Notes: generated by a model from the sequence alone, not told the origin. A DNA stretch of 64,000 nucleotides from Neoceratodus forsteri (GCA_016271365.2 CM057452.1:832318001-832382000); one strand, 5' to 3'; counted from the stretch's first letter, positions 22,286-33,750 are shown. Numbers and translations are program-made.

Positions 22286-22858
22286 GTGTTCCTGGGAAGA
22301 CAGAAGAGAAGACAAGAAGAGGAGGAGGGGCTCATCGGAGTTCCTCGTCAGTGCTTTATTGTGTAGAAATTTAAAGTACTGTGGTGTTATTGTTATGGTT
22401 ATTGCTATATTAACCTTTTCCTTCCACAGGTGTGGTTGTGGGGGATGGGAGGAGGCAGTATTTGGTATTTTAATGGTGTGCGGTTGCAGGTTGCCCAAGG
22501 TCAGGGAGGTCCCCGAGTGTTTTTTTTTTGTTTTGGAATATTATGTTAGAGGCAGATAGGTTTTCCCTAGAGGGCTGGGAGGATGGACAGGCTGTGGCCC
22601 TGACCTGCAGTAGGGATCGCAGTGCTGATCTATCAGGGCTATGCTCTGGATGGTTCTACCAGAGCCACTGGGTGTCCATAGTAAGTGGATAGTGTAGAGG
22701 CTGATATGTCAGCTACAGGCCTCTAGGCCTTTAGTGTTGCCTGCCTGTGCTTGCACATGGTAGGAGGGGGCCTGATCACCCCCCTCCGCAAGTAGCACAT
22801 AGGGTGGGATGGCCTAAGGCCGGGTGCATAATGACTGGGGACAGTCATTTTCCTGGTC

Positions 22859-22867
22859 AAGGGCGAG
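22859..22867 (+). other. Possible polypurine tract
   Basis: AAGGGCGAG lies immediately before the 3' LTR and has a single pyrimidine. A retroviral polypurine tract is expected exactly here. The site is short and presumably decayed. Confidence 0.35.
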
Positions 22868-24351
22868 TGTAACCTCTTGTTACCCGGGGTTACTAGAATC
22901 CCAGAAAGACCTAGTGGTAGGCAGGGAAGGCAGCTTGTGAAACTCCAGTTAAATGGGTTTCACACTGTCTCACTCTGTTCTCAGTCTCAGCTGAGACTGA
23001 GAGATGACATCATCAAATAGAACTATCGCAGCTGCATAAGCCACATTGGAATCTGCAGCAGAGGGAGTTAGATAGAACATTGGGAGTATTCAAAGTAATC
23101 AGTCTCCTGTTTGCTTTCAAACAGGAAGGAGTCGGTTCCTGTTTACCTTCTGTAAGAGAAGGAGAGTTCCTGTTTACCTTCTGTAAGAGAAGGAGAGTTC
23201 CTGTTTACCTTCTGCAAGAGAAGGAGAGTTCCTGTTTTGCTTTCAAACAAGAAGGAGCAGTCTCCAGTTTTGCCTTCAAGTGGTGGAGACCGCTGTCCGG
23301 GTCTCAGTGCCCCCTCCCTCCAGGGAAAGTCAAGATATCCATGTAGATTCAGGGCAATCCCTAATTTCTGCAGAAGAAAAGCTGCCTATTTCAGTTTCAG
23401 TCTGTGTTTGGAAAGTTTGGAAGAGTTGTACTTGCCTGTGGGGCACCTGCAACAAAAGGGTGAGTGCTTGCTCTAATATGAGAGGGCAAAAAATGTGTTT
23501 CTTCAACCTGGGATATGTGAAGAAATCTGGGATTTGAACTACTATTTGGGAGGCCTATAGTACTAGGACAAACAAATGGAGTAGTGTCAAAAGCTAGAGT
23601 GCTGTGTGGATTCAAGTAATATTGTAGAGGGGGTGCAACAGTTCATCCATCGTTTAATCTACATTCAGAAGTTTAAGTTTTTCCAGAGAAATGGCCGGGT
23701 ATGGGCTGTGGAAGCTGGAGGTGGGAACACCCCATCTTTGTAACCGGGTCACCTCTGAGTTCTGCTGTGATTGCTACTTGCCTCATGCGCTTGGCCAGTG
23801 ATGAGGGAAGTACCCAGACGTGGGTCGCAAAATGGGAAAATCTCTCTAGGAGTTGCAGACTCTAGGTGGTGTGGGGAGCCACAAGAAAATAGGTTCATTC
23901 TTCAAATGGACTGCAGATCAAGTGGCCGGCAGGGGAGCAGGACCAGTCGGGCTCTGTACCCAAAGTGCGTGCAAGTCCGGGCTGTGTGCCTGGTGGGTCC
24001 AGAGCCTGAAAACAGTAAATTGGTTCATTCTTCCAGTGGACCACCTTGTAGTCTCTAATCTGCATTACCAGTAAATGTAGCCCGATGGGGGTCCATCAAT
24101 GCTTTGTTGTGTTCAGCTAGTAGTGAATAAAAGCCACACTGTAAAATCCCATTCCTGGTTCTGGACATTACAGTTATTGCTTCCTGTGTTTGGATTTACT
24201 TGGGTGCCCCTGTCCAGAGTAGCCAAACCTAGGTCCCCCTGTGCCGAGTAACCTCATCCTCCACGAACCCAGGTCCCCACCAGGTACTGCTGTCAGCTTC
24301 AACAGCATGCCACCTGTCGTTTTGGCAAAAAGGCAGGGGTGAGGGGTTACA
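22868..24351 (+). repeat. 3' LTR with an expanded 31-bp repeat
   Basis: Length 1484 bp. It matches the 5' LTR throughout. The main difference is a 31-bp unit (TTCCTGTTTACCTTCTG...) present three times at about 23137-23229 and once in the 5' LTR. There is also a short insertion before the terminal GGGGTTACA (24338-24351). The signal AATAAA is at 24126-24131. Expansion of a U3 repeat is common in retroviral enhancers. Confidence 0.85.
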
Positions 24352-24838
24352 TAAGGATAGTTCGATTGGAAAAAAAAAGGCTTGCACATTTTTGTATTTT
24401 GGAGCTTATTGTTCGATCAGTAAATAACCTTTTGAATTGTAATAGCTCCCTAGTGTCCAATGGTACCCCAACCCACCCGTCGATTGCCTAGGAAGAGCAG
24501 TAGATTGATATGCAGAGAAATTTCTGAAAATAGTTCTTGGAGAAATGCAAGGCTATGTCAGTTCCATATGGTTTTCAGATTGATTGCCACAGCCCAATCT
24601 CAGCAGTTTCTTTCTGTTAGTCTTTAGAAATAAATAAATAAATAATGCACTTATGCTACTGTCCTGCATGATTTAGACTGAGTGACTATTCTAATTAGAC
24701 TCCCTGTTGCACAAGCCTGGTTAAACTACATTAAATTCTCCATTTATGTAAGAATGAAAGACTGTATAATGCAGTCCCCATTTCCTACAAAGCCCATAAA
24801 TACATACATGGTAACAAACAAACAAAATCTCAATTATA
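24352..24838. other. No gene seen; single unit of a dispersed minisatellite
   Basis: 24446-24490 (CCCTAGTGTCCAATGGTACCCC...) resembles one unit of the 62-bp minisatellite at 46427-46660. An AAAT run lies at 24630-24645. The rest is unassigned. Confidence 0.35.
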
Positions 24839-25010
24839 GTACAGTGCTGTGGTTAAGAGCACTTGTCTGAATCCCACAGCCCCCATTTGCATACTGCGTG
24901 ACCCTGAGCAAGTCACTTAACTTCCTTGTGCTCCCAGGTTGCACCAGGAGACAATCTCCAGCTTAGTGTGCCTTACCTGGTTAAACAATTTCCCCTTTCC
25001 CTTTCCTATT
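24839..25010 (+). mobile_element. CORE/MIR-like SINE
   Basis: A tRNA-like head with GTGGTTAAGAGC (24849-24860, A-box region) is followed by CTGCGTGACCCTGAGCAAGT (24893-24912) and CACTTAACTTCC. This matches the conserved core of MIR-type CORE-SINEs (head, then the GTGACCTTGGGCAAGTCACTTAA-like core). The B-box part is degenerate, so the copy is old. No tail or target duplication was defined. Confidence 0.6.
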
Positions 25011-25989
25011 CTGGTGCATATAACTGTTAAATGCCCCTTCCCCGAAAGCAGCTTGTGATGGCTGGGGTCCCCAAAGGCTTAGGGCTGTAAGTGAGAGCGG
25101 TGTATGTCAACTTATCTGCAAAACGAGTATCCTATGTCCAGTATTTGTTTTGTAATTGCAATCCATTGTGGTATCCATCACATCACTGACCACTCCAGTA
25201 AATTGTAGTATCAGTCTGGTAGGAGAGAGCCCCCATCCTGACGTGTAGCTAGCATAGCACCCCTCTGCATACCCTGAGTCCCAACCCTGCCAAGAGATAT
25301 GGATCCCACCACCATGATCATGCAGATGGTTGGTGACAACGTTTAACAGGCATGTTCAAGGCAAGCCGGTAAAGCACACAAAATGCACTGAGTGTCAACG
25401 CCACAGTTTTTTCGTGAACACAAGAGCAAACTATGGCACTGAGTTCAGTATGAACCTCATTCACTCAGTCAGATTAATGATCAGATAAAAAAAGAAAAAG
25501 AAGTGTTGTTAGGGAAGCTCTGTTCTGTAAGTGAATCCCCTCCCCCCCACACACATTAAGTGCATGTTGTAACAATTCAGTAAAATAAAGAAGGAACAAA
25601 CAAAAATTGGTATTGGCAGGTAAGCTGTGCTGTGTCAGTGTTAGTAATTGCGACTCTGCCTCACTCTATATTCTGTACTCAATATTCAGCTCTTTCATTT
25701 AGCTTGTCATTGCTTTAAAACAACTGTTTAGTACAGAGATTACTGGTGCCAATATCAGTGGGGTCACAGAAAAGAGCTCATTCACAATGGACTGGGCTAC
25801 AACTTTAGAGACACCTGTAGATTCTGTCAAGACATCAAGGCTGATGTTGCTGGTGTAAACGCATAAAAAGTCCCATTTGGCAGCTTTTGTGCAAGGTGAG
25901 CTAAGCCACTTAACTAAAGACATTGCAAACATTTACACTGGAGACTGGCAATCCAGACACACAGTATGCAGCCATACTGAATGCACTGA
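25011..25989. other. No gene seen
   Basis: Unassigned sequence. A minus-strand open frame (25699-25932, 77 codons) has no recognisable motif and no supporting context. I regard it as chance. Confidence 0.35.
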
Positions 25990-26957
25990 ATGGGCATGCA
26001 AAGTACTGAATGCAAAGAAGTGCAAAGTAATGCACCTGGGAAACAAAGTTTGACAGGTAGAATAGGTGGCAGTACATGAAAAAGTGATGGCTGGATTATG
26101 CTCAGTCTTGAGATTATTTACACAGTTTTATAGAGAAAAACAGGTGGGTTGTCCATGTGGTGATGTAAGTTATATTGAAGTAATGTGTTGATGTCAGGCA
26201 GTCAGGTGTAATGATGGACTTCATTAGAGGACAAAATGTGATAGTAACTTTTATAAGGGGTCGACCTGAAATCATCCAAGCAGGCCACTGAAGCAGCAGG
26301 TAAAGCTAGGGGGATGTTGGGGTGTATTAGTAGGGGTATCACAAGTCAGAAGAGGGAGGTAATAATCCCTCTTTACAAGAGACTGGTTAGACCCCATCTG
26401 GAGTACTGCATGCAGTACTGGAGGCCACATCTTCACAAGGACATTAACCAAATTGAGGCAGTACAGAGAAGGGCAACCAAAATGGTGCAGGGACTGCATC
26501 AGAAAACATATGAGGACAGATTAACGGAGCTCAATATGTACACCCTACAGCAAAGGAGGGAGAGAGGTGATATGATCGAAACATTCAAACACCCTAAGGG
26601 CATTAACAAGGTGAAAGAGTCTAACATCTTTCAATATAAGAAAAATAGCAAGACAAGAGGACACAGCATGAGATTAGAGGGAGGCTGATTAAGGGGTAAT
26701 GTGAGGAAGTTCTTTTCCACAGAAAGCATGGTGGATGCATGGAATGGCCTACGTCAGGAAGTAGTGGATATGAATACAGTGCAGGGCTTCAAACAGGCAT
26801 GGGATAGGCATAAGGGAGCAATACAGATGAGTATGAATAGATAGGCCATTGACAGAGCAAAGGCCGATGGCACATCCATAAGGTAGAAAAAGGAATGGGC
26901 AGACTGAATGGGCCTTGCGGTCCTTATCTGATGTCATCTTCTATGTTTCTATGTTGC
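25990..26957 (+). mobile_element. CR1 3' fragment (copy E)
   Basis: A short ORF2 piece (AATGCAAAGAAGTGCAAAGT, 26008-26027) is followed by about 210 bp not found in the sister copies (26050-26260). The C-terminal block then resumes (LYKRLVRPHLEYCMQYWRPH, QRRATKMVQGLHQKTYEDRL). The end is CCTTATCTGATGTCATCTTC and TATGTTTCTATG at 26956. The subfamily is the same as 58646-59480 on the other strand, which shares the CAAGCAGGCCACT stretch. Confidence 0.8.
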
Positions 26958-27638
26958 TGTTGATAGGGTTAAGGTAGTTATGCCGTGATAATGGGAATAT
27001 CAGGACAGTATGAAGTCTATACAGGAGTGGAGTACAAATATACACTGTATCATAAGTATGTGTTCAGAGTGCAGGCAAATGCGATATGCAGGTTTATTTT
27101 ACATATACAGTAGGTAAAAATAGGAATAGATGCAATTGATAGAAATATAGATAATTAAATAGATAGACATACAGATAGACAGACAGAGGGGGAAGCTATA
27201 CTCATGACAGTCTTTGGAGAGGCAACTGCCCCTAGAGTCACAGTCATGTTCACTAATTTGGGTTGAAAAACTTTTCAAGCAGCACTATTTTGCTGTCAGT
27301 AATCGCCTATGGGTTTAAGCATGTATTGGAATGTCTTAAAACAGTTATAGTACAGGAAAAACAATGAAAGCAATTGTGTTACAATTTAGTACTGAAACAT
27401 ACGTGTAACATACATGTTGCCACCTTGCTCCAATGAGCACCCTCCAACAAGCAGAGTGCCAGTCTTAAAGAGCATCTGATGCCTTCAGGATAAGTGAAGA
27501 AAGACATAATATTTAGACACAGATCAGTTAATATTTCACATTACTTGTGTATTCCCCCCCCCCATTATTTTTTACTGTGGCCATTTGCATGAAAAGAGGA
27601 CCACTGCTCCTGAAGTGTTCATGTATTCCTAGTGCTTT
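26958..27638. other. No gene seen; GATA/GACA-type simple repeat
   Basis: 27145-27185 holds a short tetranucleotide repeat (AGATAGACA type). The rest is unassigned. Confidence 0.35.
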
Positions 27639-27740
27639 CTCCCTACCTGAGGTCATAATGCATGGCTTGTGACATCACAGTTACTCCCATGACAGCAGAC
27701 TGTGATGTCACAACATAGCATTATGACTTGAAGTAGGGAG
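27639..27740. repeat. Hairpin element (MITE-like), 102 bp
   Basis: Arms 27639-27681 and 27699-27740 are near-complementary (CTCCCTAC...GTGACATCACAGT against ACTGTGATGTCAC...GTAGGGAG) around a loop of about 17 bp. No coding capacity. Related motifs occur in decayed form near 3140-3165. Confidence 0.7.
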
Positions 27741-28199
27741 TCAGCTACAAAGGCAGATGAACTCTGATAAAGATCATATATTCATCCAAATTTCCTCTGT
27801 AATAAAGATAGGCAGGAGAAAGCTACAGAATATATTTAAAATGTAAGCTGAGTTGTACCAAGTTATTAGTTTTTTCAAAGTTTTCACTGTGGCATCAGCA
27901 GCTCCGATTATAAAGAGGAGACCTGAAAAAATGTGCCTCAGAGTAAGTGCAGAATAATTTTTCTTAAATCTGTTTTAAGATATTAGGCCTTTCCTCTTTT
28001 TTTTAAATTTAATGATAAAAAGAAGTTGCACCTTTCTTCTGACTGGACTAATGTAAATTATGACAGTCAGTGGTTTGGGATGTGCTAAGTGTCCCCAGGA
28101 GCAAGGTGTGCACCTTTGCTGGCTAGACAGTAGGCTGTTACAAAAGAAAAAACAAACAAACAAACAAAAAACACACAGATCAGTCATTCTACCAACGAT
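27741..28199. other. No gene seen
   Basis: Unassigned sequence up to the start of the CR1 copy. A short CAAA repeat lies at 28147-28170. Confidence 0.35.
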
Positions 28200-28217
28200 A
28201 CATGCAGAGGTACAACA

Positions 28218-29165
28218 ATGGGGGGGGGCAAGAGTTGTTTGGGACTGCAGCTTCCATTTTTGAAATGGAAAAAAATTCATGTTGATCTTGTCTCCTGTTC
28301 TAGCCTGAAAAGGACACTGAGGTGCTGCCCTATCTGCATGCATCTCTCTGGACTGTGGGATGAGGTAACCAGACTCAGAGCGGAAGTAAACTGGGTCAGG
28401 AGTACTATCACTCCTATCCGGAGACCACCCTGTCCAATGCAACTGTCTCAAAGGATGCCGAGAATGAGGAGCACTTGGATGACAGTGGGCTCAGGGAGGG
28501 TTAGAGCAGTCAGGTAGAGGCACATCCCAGATCCTATTCCACTCAAGAACTCATATGCCACACTGGCAAATTGGGACAACCAAATAGAGGTACCCAGAGA
28601 AGTGGAAGGAAAGGATGTGGAGGTTAGCCAAGGAGGTGACCTCAGCGGAGAGCAGTGGACCCCAGAGGAGGAGGAAGTGAATCCTGGTGGGGACTCCATC
28701 ATAAGAGGGATCCAGCTAGGAACACAGGAGGGGAGGACAGGGAGGTGAGGTGTCACCAGGTGCCACGGCATGGAGGATGGAAGGAAGATCCTGGGGATCA
28801 CTGGGAAGGCAAGATGGGAGGGTGAGCTGGATGTCATTATTCACCTAGGTACTAATGACCTGGCAAATGGGGAGCCAAAGGAAGTTCAGGAAGAGTTTAG
28901 GAAATTGGGGAGGGTCTCAAGCAAGTAGCTACTTCTGTCACTTTCTCAGAGTACTACTGAGAGAGCAAGGAGAGCATAGGGATGCATGCATCAGGAAGTT
29001 TAACTCATGGTTGAAGAACTGGTGCTGTGAGGAAGGGTTTGGATTCATTGGTGACTGGGGACCCATCTGGAGGGATGGAGGTTTGTTCAAGTGTGCACTG
29101 CATCCATCTTGGAAGGAATCAAGCACTCAATGATAAGTTCAATGCTACATTGACAAGCATTTAAC
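28218..29165 (+). pseudogene. CR1 ORF1 remnant (zinc finger and SGNH esterase)
   Basis: At 28310-28370 the frame gives RCCPICMHLSGLWDEVTRLR, the same zinc-finger end and helix as the ORF1 at 59737. The SGNH blocks follow in other frames: GDSIIRGI at about 28691-28714, IHLGTNDLANG at about 28837-28870, and a degraded final block near 29080-29105. In CR1, ORF1 is a nucleic-acid-binding protein with an esterase-like domain. Several frameshifts inactivate it here. Confidence 0.7.
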
Positions 29166-29433
29166 TAGCAAATGGGGGTGCAGGCCAGCAAGGAGGGTAC
29201 CTGCTTGCTCACCCCCCCACAGCTAGCAGTGGAACCAGTGAACCGGAGGAGTGGCTATCTCTGCAAAGCAGTGTGCAAAGGATGGAGATTAGTGCCCAAG
29301 AGGTAGATAGCAGAAAAGGGGCAAAATTCAGCCAAAAGGCAGACAGCAAGGAGAACCAGGGATAAAGGACAACCAAGGAAGGGGCTGGATTAGAACAGCA
29401 AAACAGTCTAGGGAGGTCAAATCATGGAAAGCC

Positions 29434-30000
29434 ATGTGTGCCAATGCCAGGAGCCTTAGCAACAAGATGGAAGATCTGGAGGCTGTCATGGTGCAGTCAG
29501 ACCTGAACATTGTGGCCATCACTGAAACCTGGTGTAATGATAACCACGACTGGGAGATGGCCATACCTGGCTACAACATATTCAGAAGAGACAGGGCAGG
29601 TAGGAAGGAGGAGGAGTGGCACTGTATGTGAAAAATGACATAAGGGCCACAGAGATCCAGGAGGAACAAAATGGGGGAGAGATACTGTGGGTTAAGCTGG
29701 AAAGGAAAATGGGGCCAACCATCCGCACAGGTGTGGTCTATAGACCACCAGCTCAGGAGGAAGAAACAGATAGGGGCTGATGCTAGCCATCCAAGGATGG
29801 CAGACAAGGAGTGAGGTAGTACTGGTTGGAGACTTCAATATTCCAGACATGAACTAGAGCATCCCAGCAGCAGCATCAACTAGGAGCAGATTTATCCTGG
29901 ACTCCTTCAGGGTGCCTTCCTCAAGCAACTGGTCATGGAACCAACTCGCAGAAGGCAATACTGGACCTTGTGCTCACAAACAGGGACAGTGTGATGGGGT
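29434..30000 (+). pseudogene. CR1 ORF2 endonuclease remnant
   Basis: The frame from 29434 has CANARSLSNKMEDLEAVMVQ and AITETWCNDNHDWEMAIPGY, the start of the APE-type endonuclease with its TETW glutamate. VVYRPP-like (29722-29750) and GDFNIPDMN-like (29829-29855) blocks follow in other frames, ending with the TLDLVLTN-like part near 29960. Confidence 0.75.
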
Positions 30001-30039
30001 AACAGTGGGGGAGCACCTGGGAACAGTGACCACCAGTCA

Positions 30040-30663
30040 TTGTGGTTTGAAATCACAGAAAGAGCAGAACCAAACCACACAAAAACACATTTCCTGGATT
30101 TTAGGGGGGCAGACTTTGGGAAAATGGGGAGATACTTGAAAGAGGCATTAAGGGGAATGGGTCAGGAATCAGGGGTTGAGGAACAGTGGGCAGTATTTAA
30201 AATGGGGATTACAAGAGCAACCGAATTATGCATTAAGCAGGTTAGCAAGAGGAAAAGGAAGATTGCATTCAGGCAATACAAAAAGACACAGGCAGAAGGG
30301 GATAGAGAGAAGTACCAGGAGAAGCAAAGGGAGGCAGGAAGGTCAGTAAGGGAAGCCAAAGCTCAGACAGAAGAACACATGGCAAAATCAGTGGGTAGAG
30401 GGGACAAAACCTTTTACAGGTACATAAGTGAAAAAAGAAAAGCAAAGGGAGGGATAGTGAGACTGAAGGGGGAGGATGGGGGCCACGTGGAGGGTGACAA
30501 CAGTAAAGCTGACATATTGAACAGGTATTTCTGCTCAGTCTTTACTAAGGAAGAGGAGGGTAATGGGTCTGAAGGGATTATAAGGGGTGAGAATGGTGCA
30601 GAAATGGACACAAGTCCCTTTACACGAGAAAGGGTACTGAAGGAACTGGAAGTAATGAGTTGA
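30040..30663 (+). pseudogene. CR1 ORF2 linker between endonuclease and reverse transcriptase
   Basis: An open stretch of 207 codons. It contains HFLDFRGADFGKMGRYLKEA, a long Lys/Arg/Glu-rich helical part (KRKRKIAFRQYKKTQAEGDR) and ILNRYFCSVFTKEEEGN before SPFTRERVLKELEV. Copies at 6434-6830 and 53080-53420 have the same order. It ends at a TGA at 30661. The stop, not domain structure, sets this boundary. Confidence 0.7.
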
Positions 30664-30871
30664 TAAAGCAATACAGCCAGATGGGGTGCACCCCAGGGTC
30701 CTTAAAGAACTAAGAGAGGTGGTGGCTGAACCTCTGGCTATCCTGTTTAGCTGATCACTGGAAACAGGGGAGGTACCCAAAGACTGGAGGACAGCAGATG
30801 TAGTCCCCTTATACAAAAGTGGGAACAAAGAGGAAGCGGGGAACTACAGACCAGTCAGCCTCACCTCAGTA

Positions 30872-31993
30872 GTGGGGAAGATCATGGAAGCACTACTGAA
30901 GGAGAGATTGGTGGAATATCTGATTGTCATTGGACTACAGGACCCAAGGCAGCATGGTTTCACCAGGGGGAGGTCATGTCAGACCAACCTCATTGAATTT
31001 TTTGACTGGGTGACTAGGGAGGTGGATCAGGGGAGGGCAGTGGACATGGCCTATCTGGACTTCAGCAAGGCCTTTGACACTGTGCCACATAGAAGACTAT
31101 TACACAAACTGGGGAATATGGGTGTGGGCAGGACAGTAGTATGGTGGGTAGGTAACTGGCTGGGCGGCAGGACACAGAGGGTGGTGGTAAATGGCTGTCA
31201 CTCCACAGAGGGAAGAGTGGCCAGTGGGGTACCACAGGGATCAGTGCTGGGACCGGTCCTATTCAACATCTTCATCAGTGACATTGCACAGGACCTAGAA
31301 GGCAGAATTTCACTGTTTGCTGATGACACAAAGCTCTGTAACAGAGTAGACACACCAGAGGGTGTAGACAGAATGAGAAGGGACCTGCAGAAACTTGAAG
31401 AATGATCAGGGGTTTTGCAGTTGAAATTCAATGCAAAGAACTGCAAGATAATGCATATGGGGCACAAAAACCCTGGCACAATATATCAGTTGGGGGGTGA
31501 GGATATAGCATGCACCAAGCAGGAAAGGGATCTTGGGGTTATCATCTCTGATGACCTCAAGGTAGGGAAACAGTGTGACAAGGCAGCAGGTAAAGCAAAT
31601 AGGATGCTGGGATGCATAGGCAGGGGCATCACTAGCAGGAAAAGGGAGGTCATAATTCCACTATACAAGACATTAGTGAGGCCCCATCTGGAGTACAGTG
31701 TACAGTTCTGGAGACCTTACCTACATAATGACATAGACAGGGTAGAGAAGGTTCAGAGGAGGGCAACAAAGATGGTACATGGATTGCATCACAAGTCCTA
31801 TGAGGACAGATTGAAGGAACTGAATATGTACTCCCTGGAGGAGAGGAGAGAGAGATGGGATATGATAGAGACATACAAGTATCTTACAGGGAGGAACAGG
31901 GTGCAGGAATTCACTATTTTTAAGCGAAAAAGATGTTCCAGGACTAGAGGGCATGGGATGAAGTTGGAGGGAGGACGATTGGAGGAAACGTGA
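30872..31993 (+). pseudogene. CR1 reverse transcriptase with one internal stop
   Basis: One frame continues from 30872 to 31993, broken only by a TGA at 31403-31405, where sister copies have tryptophan (EEWS). Visible in order are LKERLVEYL, QHGFTRGRSCQTNLIEFFDW, AYLDFSKAFDTVPHRRLLHK, SGVPQGSVLGPVLFNIFISD, and the catalytic FADD in ISLFADDTKL (about 31309-31338). After the stop come LVRPHLEYSVQFWRPYLHND and RRATKMVHGLHHKSYEDRL. All catalytic aspartates are kept. It would copy the element RNA by target-primed reverse transcription. Confidence 0.85.
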
Positions 31994-32232
31994 GGAAGAA
32001 TTTCTTCACAGAACGGGTGGTGGACAAGTGGAACACCCTGCCAGAGGAAGTGGTGGGGGCTGAAACAATCACGGGATTTAAGAATGCATGGGATAGACAT
32101 AATGGAATTCTGGAGGTCAGGGGTAAGGGGCAACAGACTTCTAGGAAAACATAAACTGAACTTACAAGCTCAAATCAGCAGACTGGGTGGGCCACAGGCC
32201 CTTATCTGCCAACAATGTCTATGTATCTATGT

Positions 32233-32802
32233 ATTTTAAATGCCTGTTTTAAATGTGTATAATGGACTGTTTTACCATTTAGGAGCCAAAGAATGAATGT
32301 GTAACAGGTGACATTATGGTTGCCTAGCAATTGTATACCAAAGCAATGTAGGCATGTAATTAAGAACTGGATCAATGGAAGGCCATTGCCAGGTTATTCT
32401 ACACACTGGCAGAACTTAAATTATAGTTAACAAATTGCTGTACAGTACTTTTGAGGATGCACAAAGTGTAAAACATCAGTTGGGAATTTTAACAGCTGTA
32501 CGCTGAGCTGATGTCTTTAAACAAATATGTAAGAATTCTACATGAATGTTATTTTTTCTAGCTGCTCTTTATCATCTTGTATTGAGACACCTATATTTTC
32601 AATAAAGAGCTGTCTTAGCACTAGCATCACAAGATGTGCCAACGGTAATCACTGAACCCACATAAATGGAAAATGAAGGAGGCCTGCTTACTCCATTGAC
32701 ATGAGATGTGTGCTGTCCCATTGTGTGTCATAGCAGCATTTCTAATTTTGAACTTGGCACCACCACAACAGGGAGTTCTCTATTTCTTCAACAACAAAAA
32801 TT
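32233..32802. other. No gene seen
   Basis: Unassigned AT-rich sequence after the CR1 end. An AATAAA near 32601 has no associated frame. Confidence 0.35.
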
Positions 32803-33412
32803 AAAAAAAACACACTTTATCATCACAGCCTGTGTTTACCAAGTACTGTGCCCAGGATTAAAATAATTTGAACCCCCTCCCCCCAAAAAAGTGCCCTGAC
32901 ATGAAACTGCATGTTTAACTGTAAAGACAATTAAAAAATGTATTTCTAAATGCATTACTAAAACCAATGCTTCACGATTATAATAATTTGAACCCTCTCA
33001 CCCAAAAATGTGCTCTGACAAACTGCTCTCTGGGAAGATTGCCTGGGACAAGATGCAATAAAAAAACCTGAATAACAGGTTCCTGGAAGTAAATGTTAAC
33101 ATCCTGTTTCTAGTGTCCCTGATAAAATGAAATAAAAAATACAGTTGAATTTTTATTTTAATGTCAGGTCTGATCAGAATAACTTTTAAAATCACCAATT
33201 GTTTTCTTGTTCAATGTTTTCTAATACATACTTCTCAAACTTAAAAGAAAAAACACACTTTATCATCAAAGTTTGTGTTTACCAAGTACTGTGCCCAGGA
33301 TTAAAATAATTTGAACCCTCTCCCCCCCAAAATGTGCCATGACATGAAACTGCATGTTTAACTGTGAAGACAATTAAAAAATGTATTTCTAAATGCATTA
33401 CTAACACCAATG
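32803..33412 (+). repeat. Direct duplication, about 165 bp per copy at a spacing of 443 bp
   Basis: 32803-32965 and 33246-33410 are close direct copies (both hold CACACTTTATCATCA, TTTACCAAGTACTGTGCCCA and TGCATGTTTAACTGT). Between them, 32975-33020 is a shorter third copy of one part (ATAATAATTTGAACCCTCTC). The pattern indicates local duplication. No reading frame. Confidence 0.75.
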
Positions 33413-33676
33413 CTTTCAAAGTTTTGAAACTACTAAAAATACAAATTATATATAAAGTATATATTGAATATGGTAAACAAATATTGTTAATCCCAAAAGC
33501 TGAACTTTATGTTTTTAGTATAAAAATGTGTAAGAAAAACATGTGGCTTACTGTAAATTAAAATGCTGTGTCTATGTTTTCCTGGGGAGATGTAGTTTCA
33601 CTTGGTGTCTCCTTCTGAGGCCCCATGTGGCTCTGATAATCATTTGTTCCAAAGGTTTTTTAAGTCAGTTTGAAGG

Positions 33677-33750
33677 CATTAAATATCTTCTGTTCTCCTA
33701 GTCCTTAATAATGACATTAAGTATCTTCTGTTCTCCTAGTCCTTAATAAA
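33677..33750 (+). repeat. Two-copy tandem repeat, period 38 bp
   Basis: ATCTTCTGTTCTCCTAGTCC followed by TTAATAA occurs twice in direct succession (starting near 33685 and 33722). Confidence 0.8.

Larger units (their letters stand above)
17302..24351 (+). mobile_element. Endogenous retrovirus-like LTR element lacking gag, pol and env
   Basis: Two direct LTRs (17302-18737 and 22868-24351) start TGTAACC and end GGGGTTACA. The 4 bases before the first (TAAG, 17298-17301) equal the 4 bases after the second (TAAG, 24352-24355), a 4-bp target duplication. The 4.1-kb interior holds a tandem repeat, two good introns and one gene-like frame (20296-21507), but no recognisable gag, protease, pol or env. 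Long LTRs, a 4-bp duplication and a 3' accessory frame reached by splicing are seen together in spumavirus-like elements. The clade is not proven, because no pol remains to compare. Confidence 0.8.
28200..32232 (+). mobile_element. CR1-clade LINE, nearly full length (copy B)
   Basis: About 4 kb with ORF1 (zinc finger and SGNH esterase), endonuclease, linker, reverse transcriptase and C-terminal part in order. The 3' end is CTTATCTGCCAACAATGTCT followed by ATGTATCTATG. That tail differs from copies A/G and C/D/E/F, so this is a third subfamily. Frameshifts and stops break both ORFs, but the reverse transcriptase is the best preserved in the window. Confidence 0.9.

Noticed and set aside
17302..24351. 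A complete retrovirus
   Set aside because: No protease, reverse transcriptase, integrase, gag or envelope motif appears in any frame between the LTRs.
24839..24910. tRNA gene
   Set aside because: The A-box-like head is followed by a SINE core, and no cloverleaf with anticodon arm and B box can be drawn.
25699..25932. Minus-strand 77-codon open frame as a host exon
   Set aside because: No domain motif, no clear splice sites and no neighbouring exons; a frame of this length is expected by chance.
30872..31993. A functional LINE reverse transcriptase
   Set aside because: The frame has a TGA at 31403, and the upstream linker ends at 30663 in another frame, so no full ORF2 can be made.
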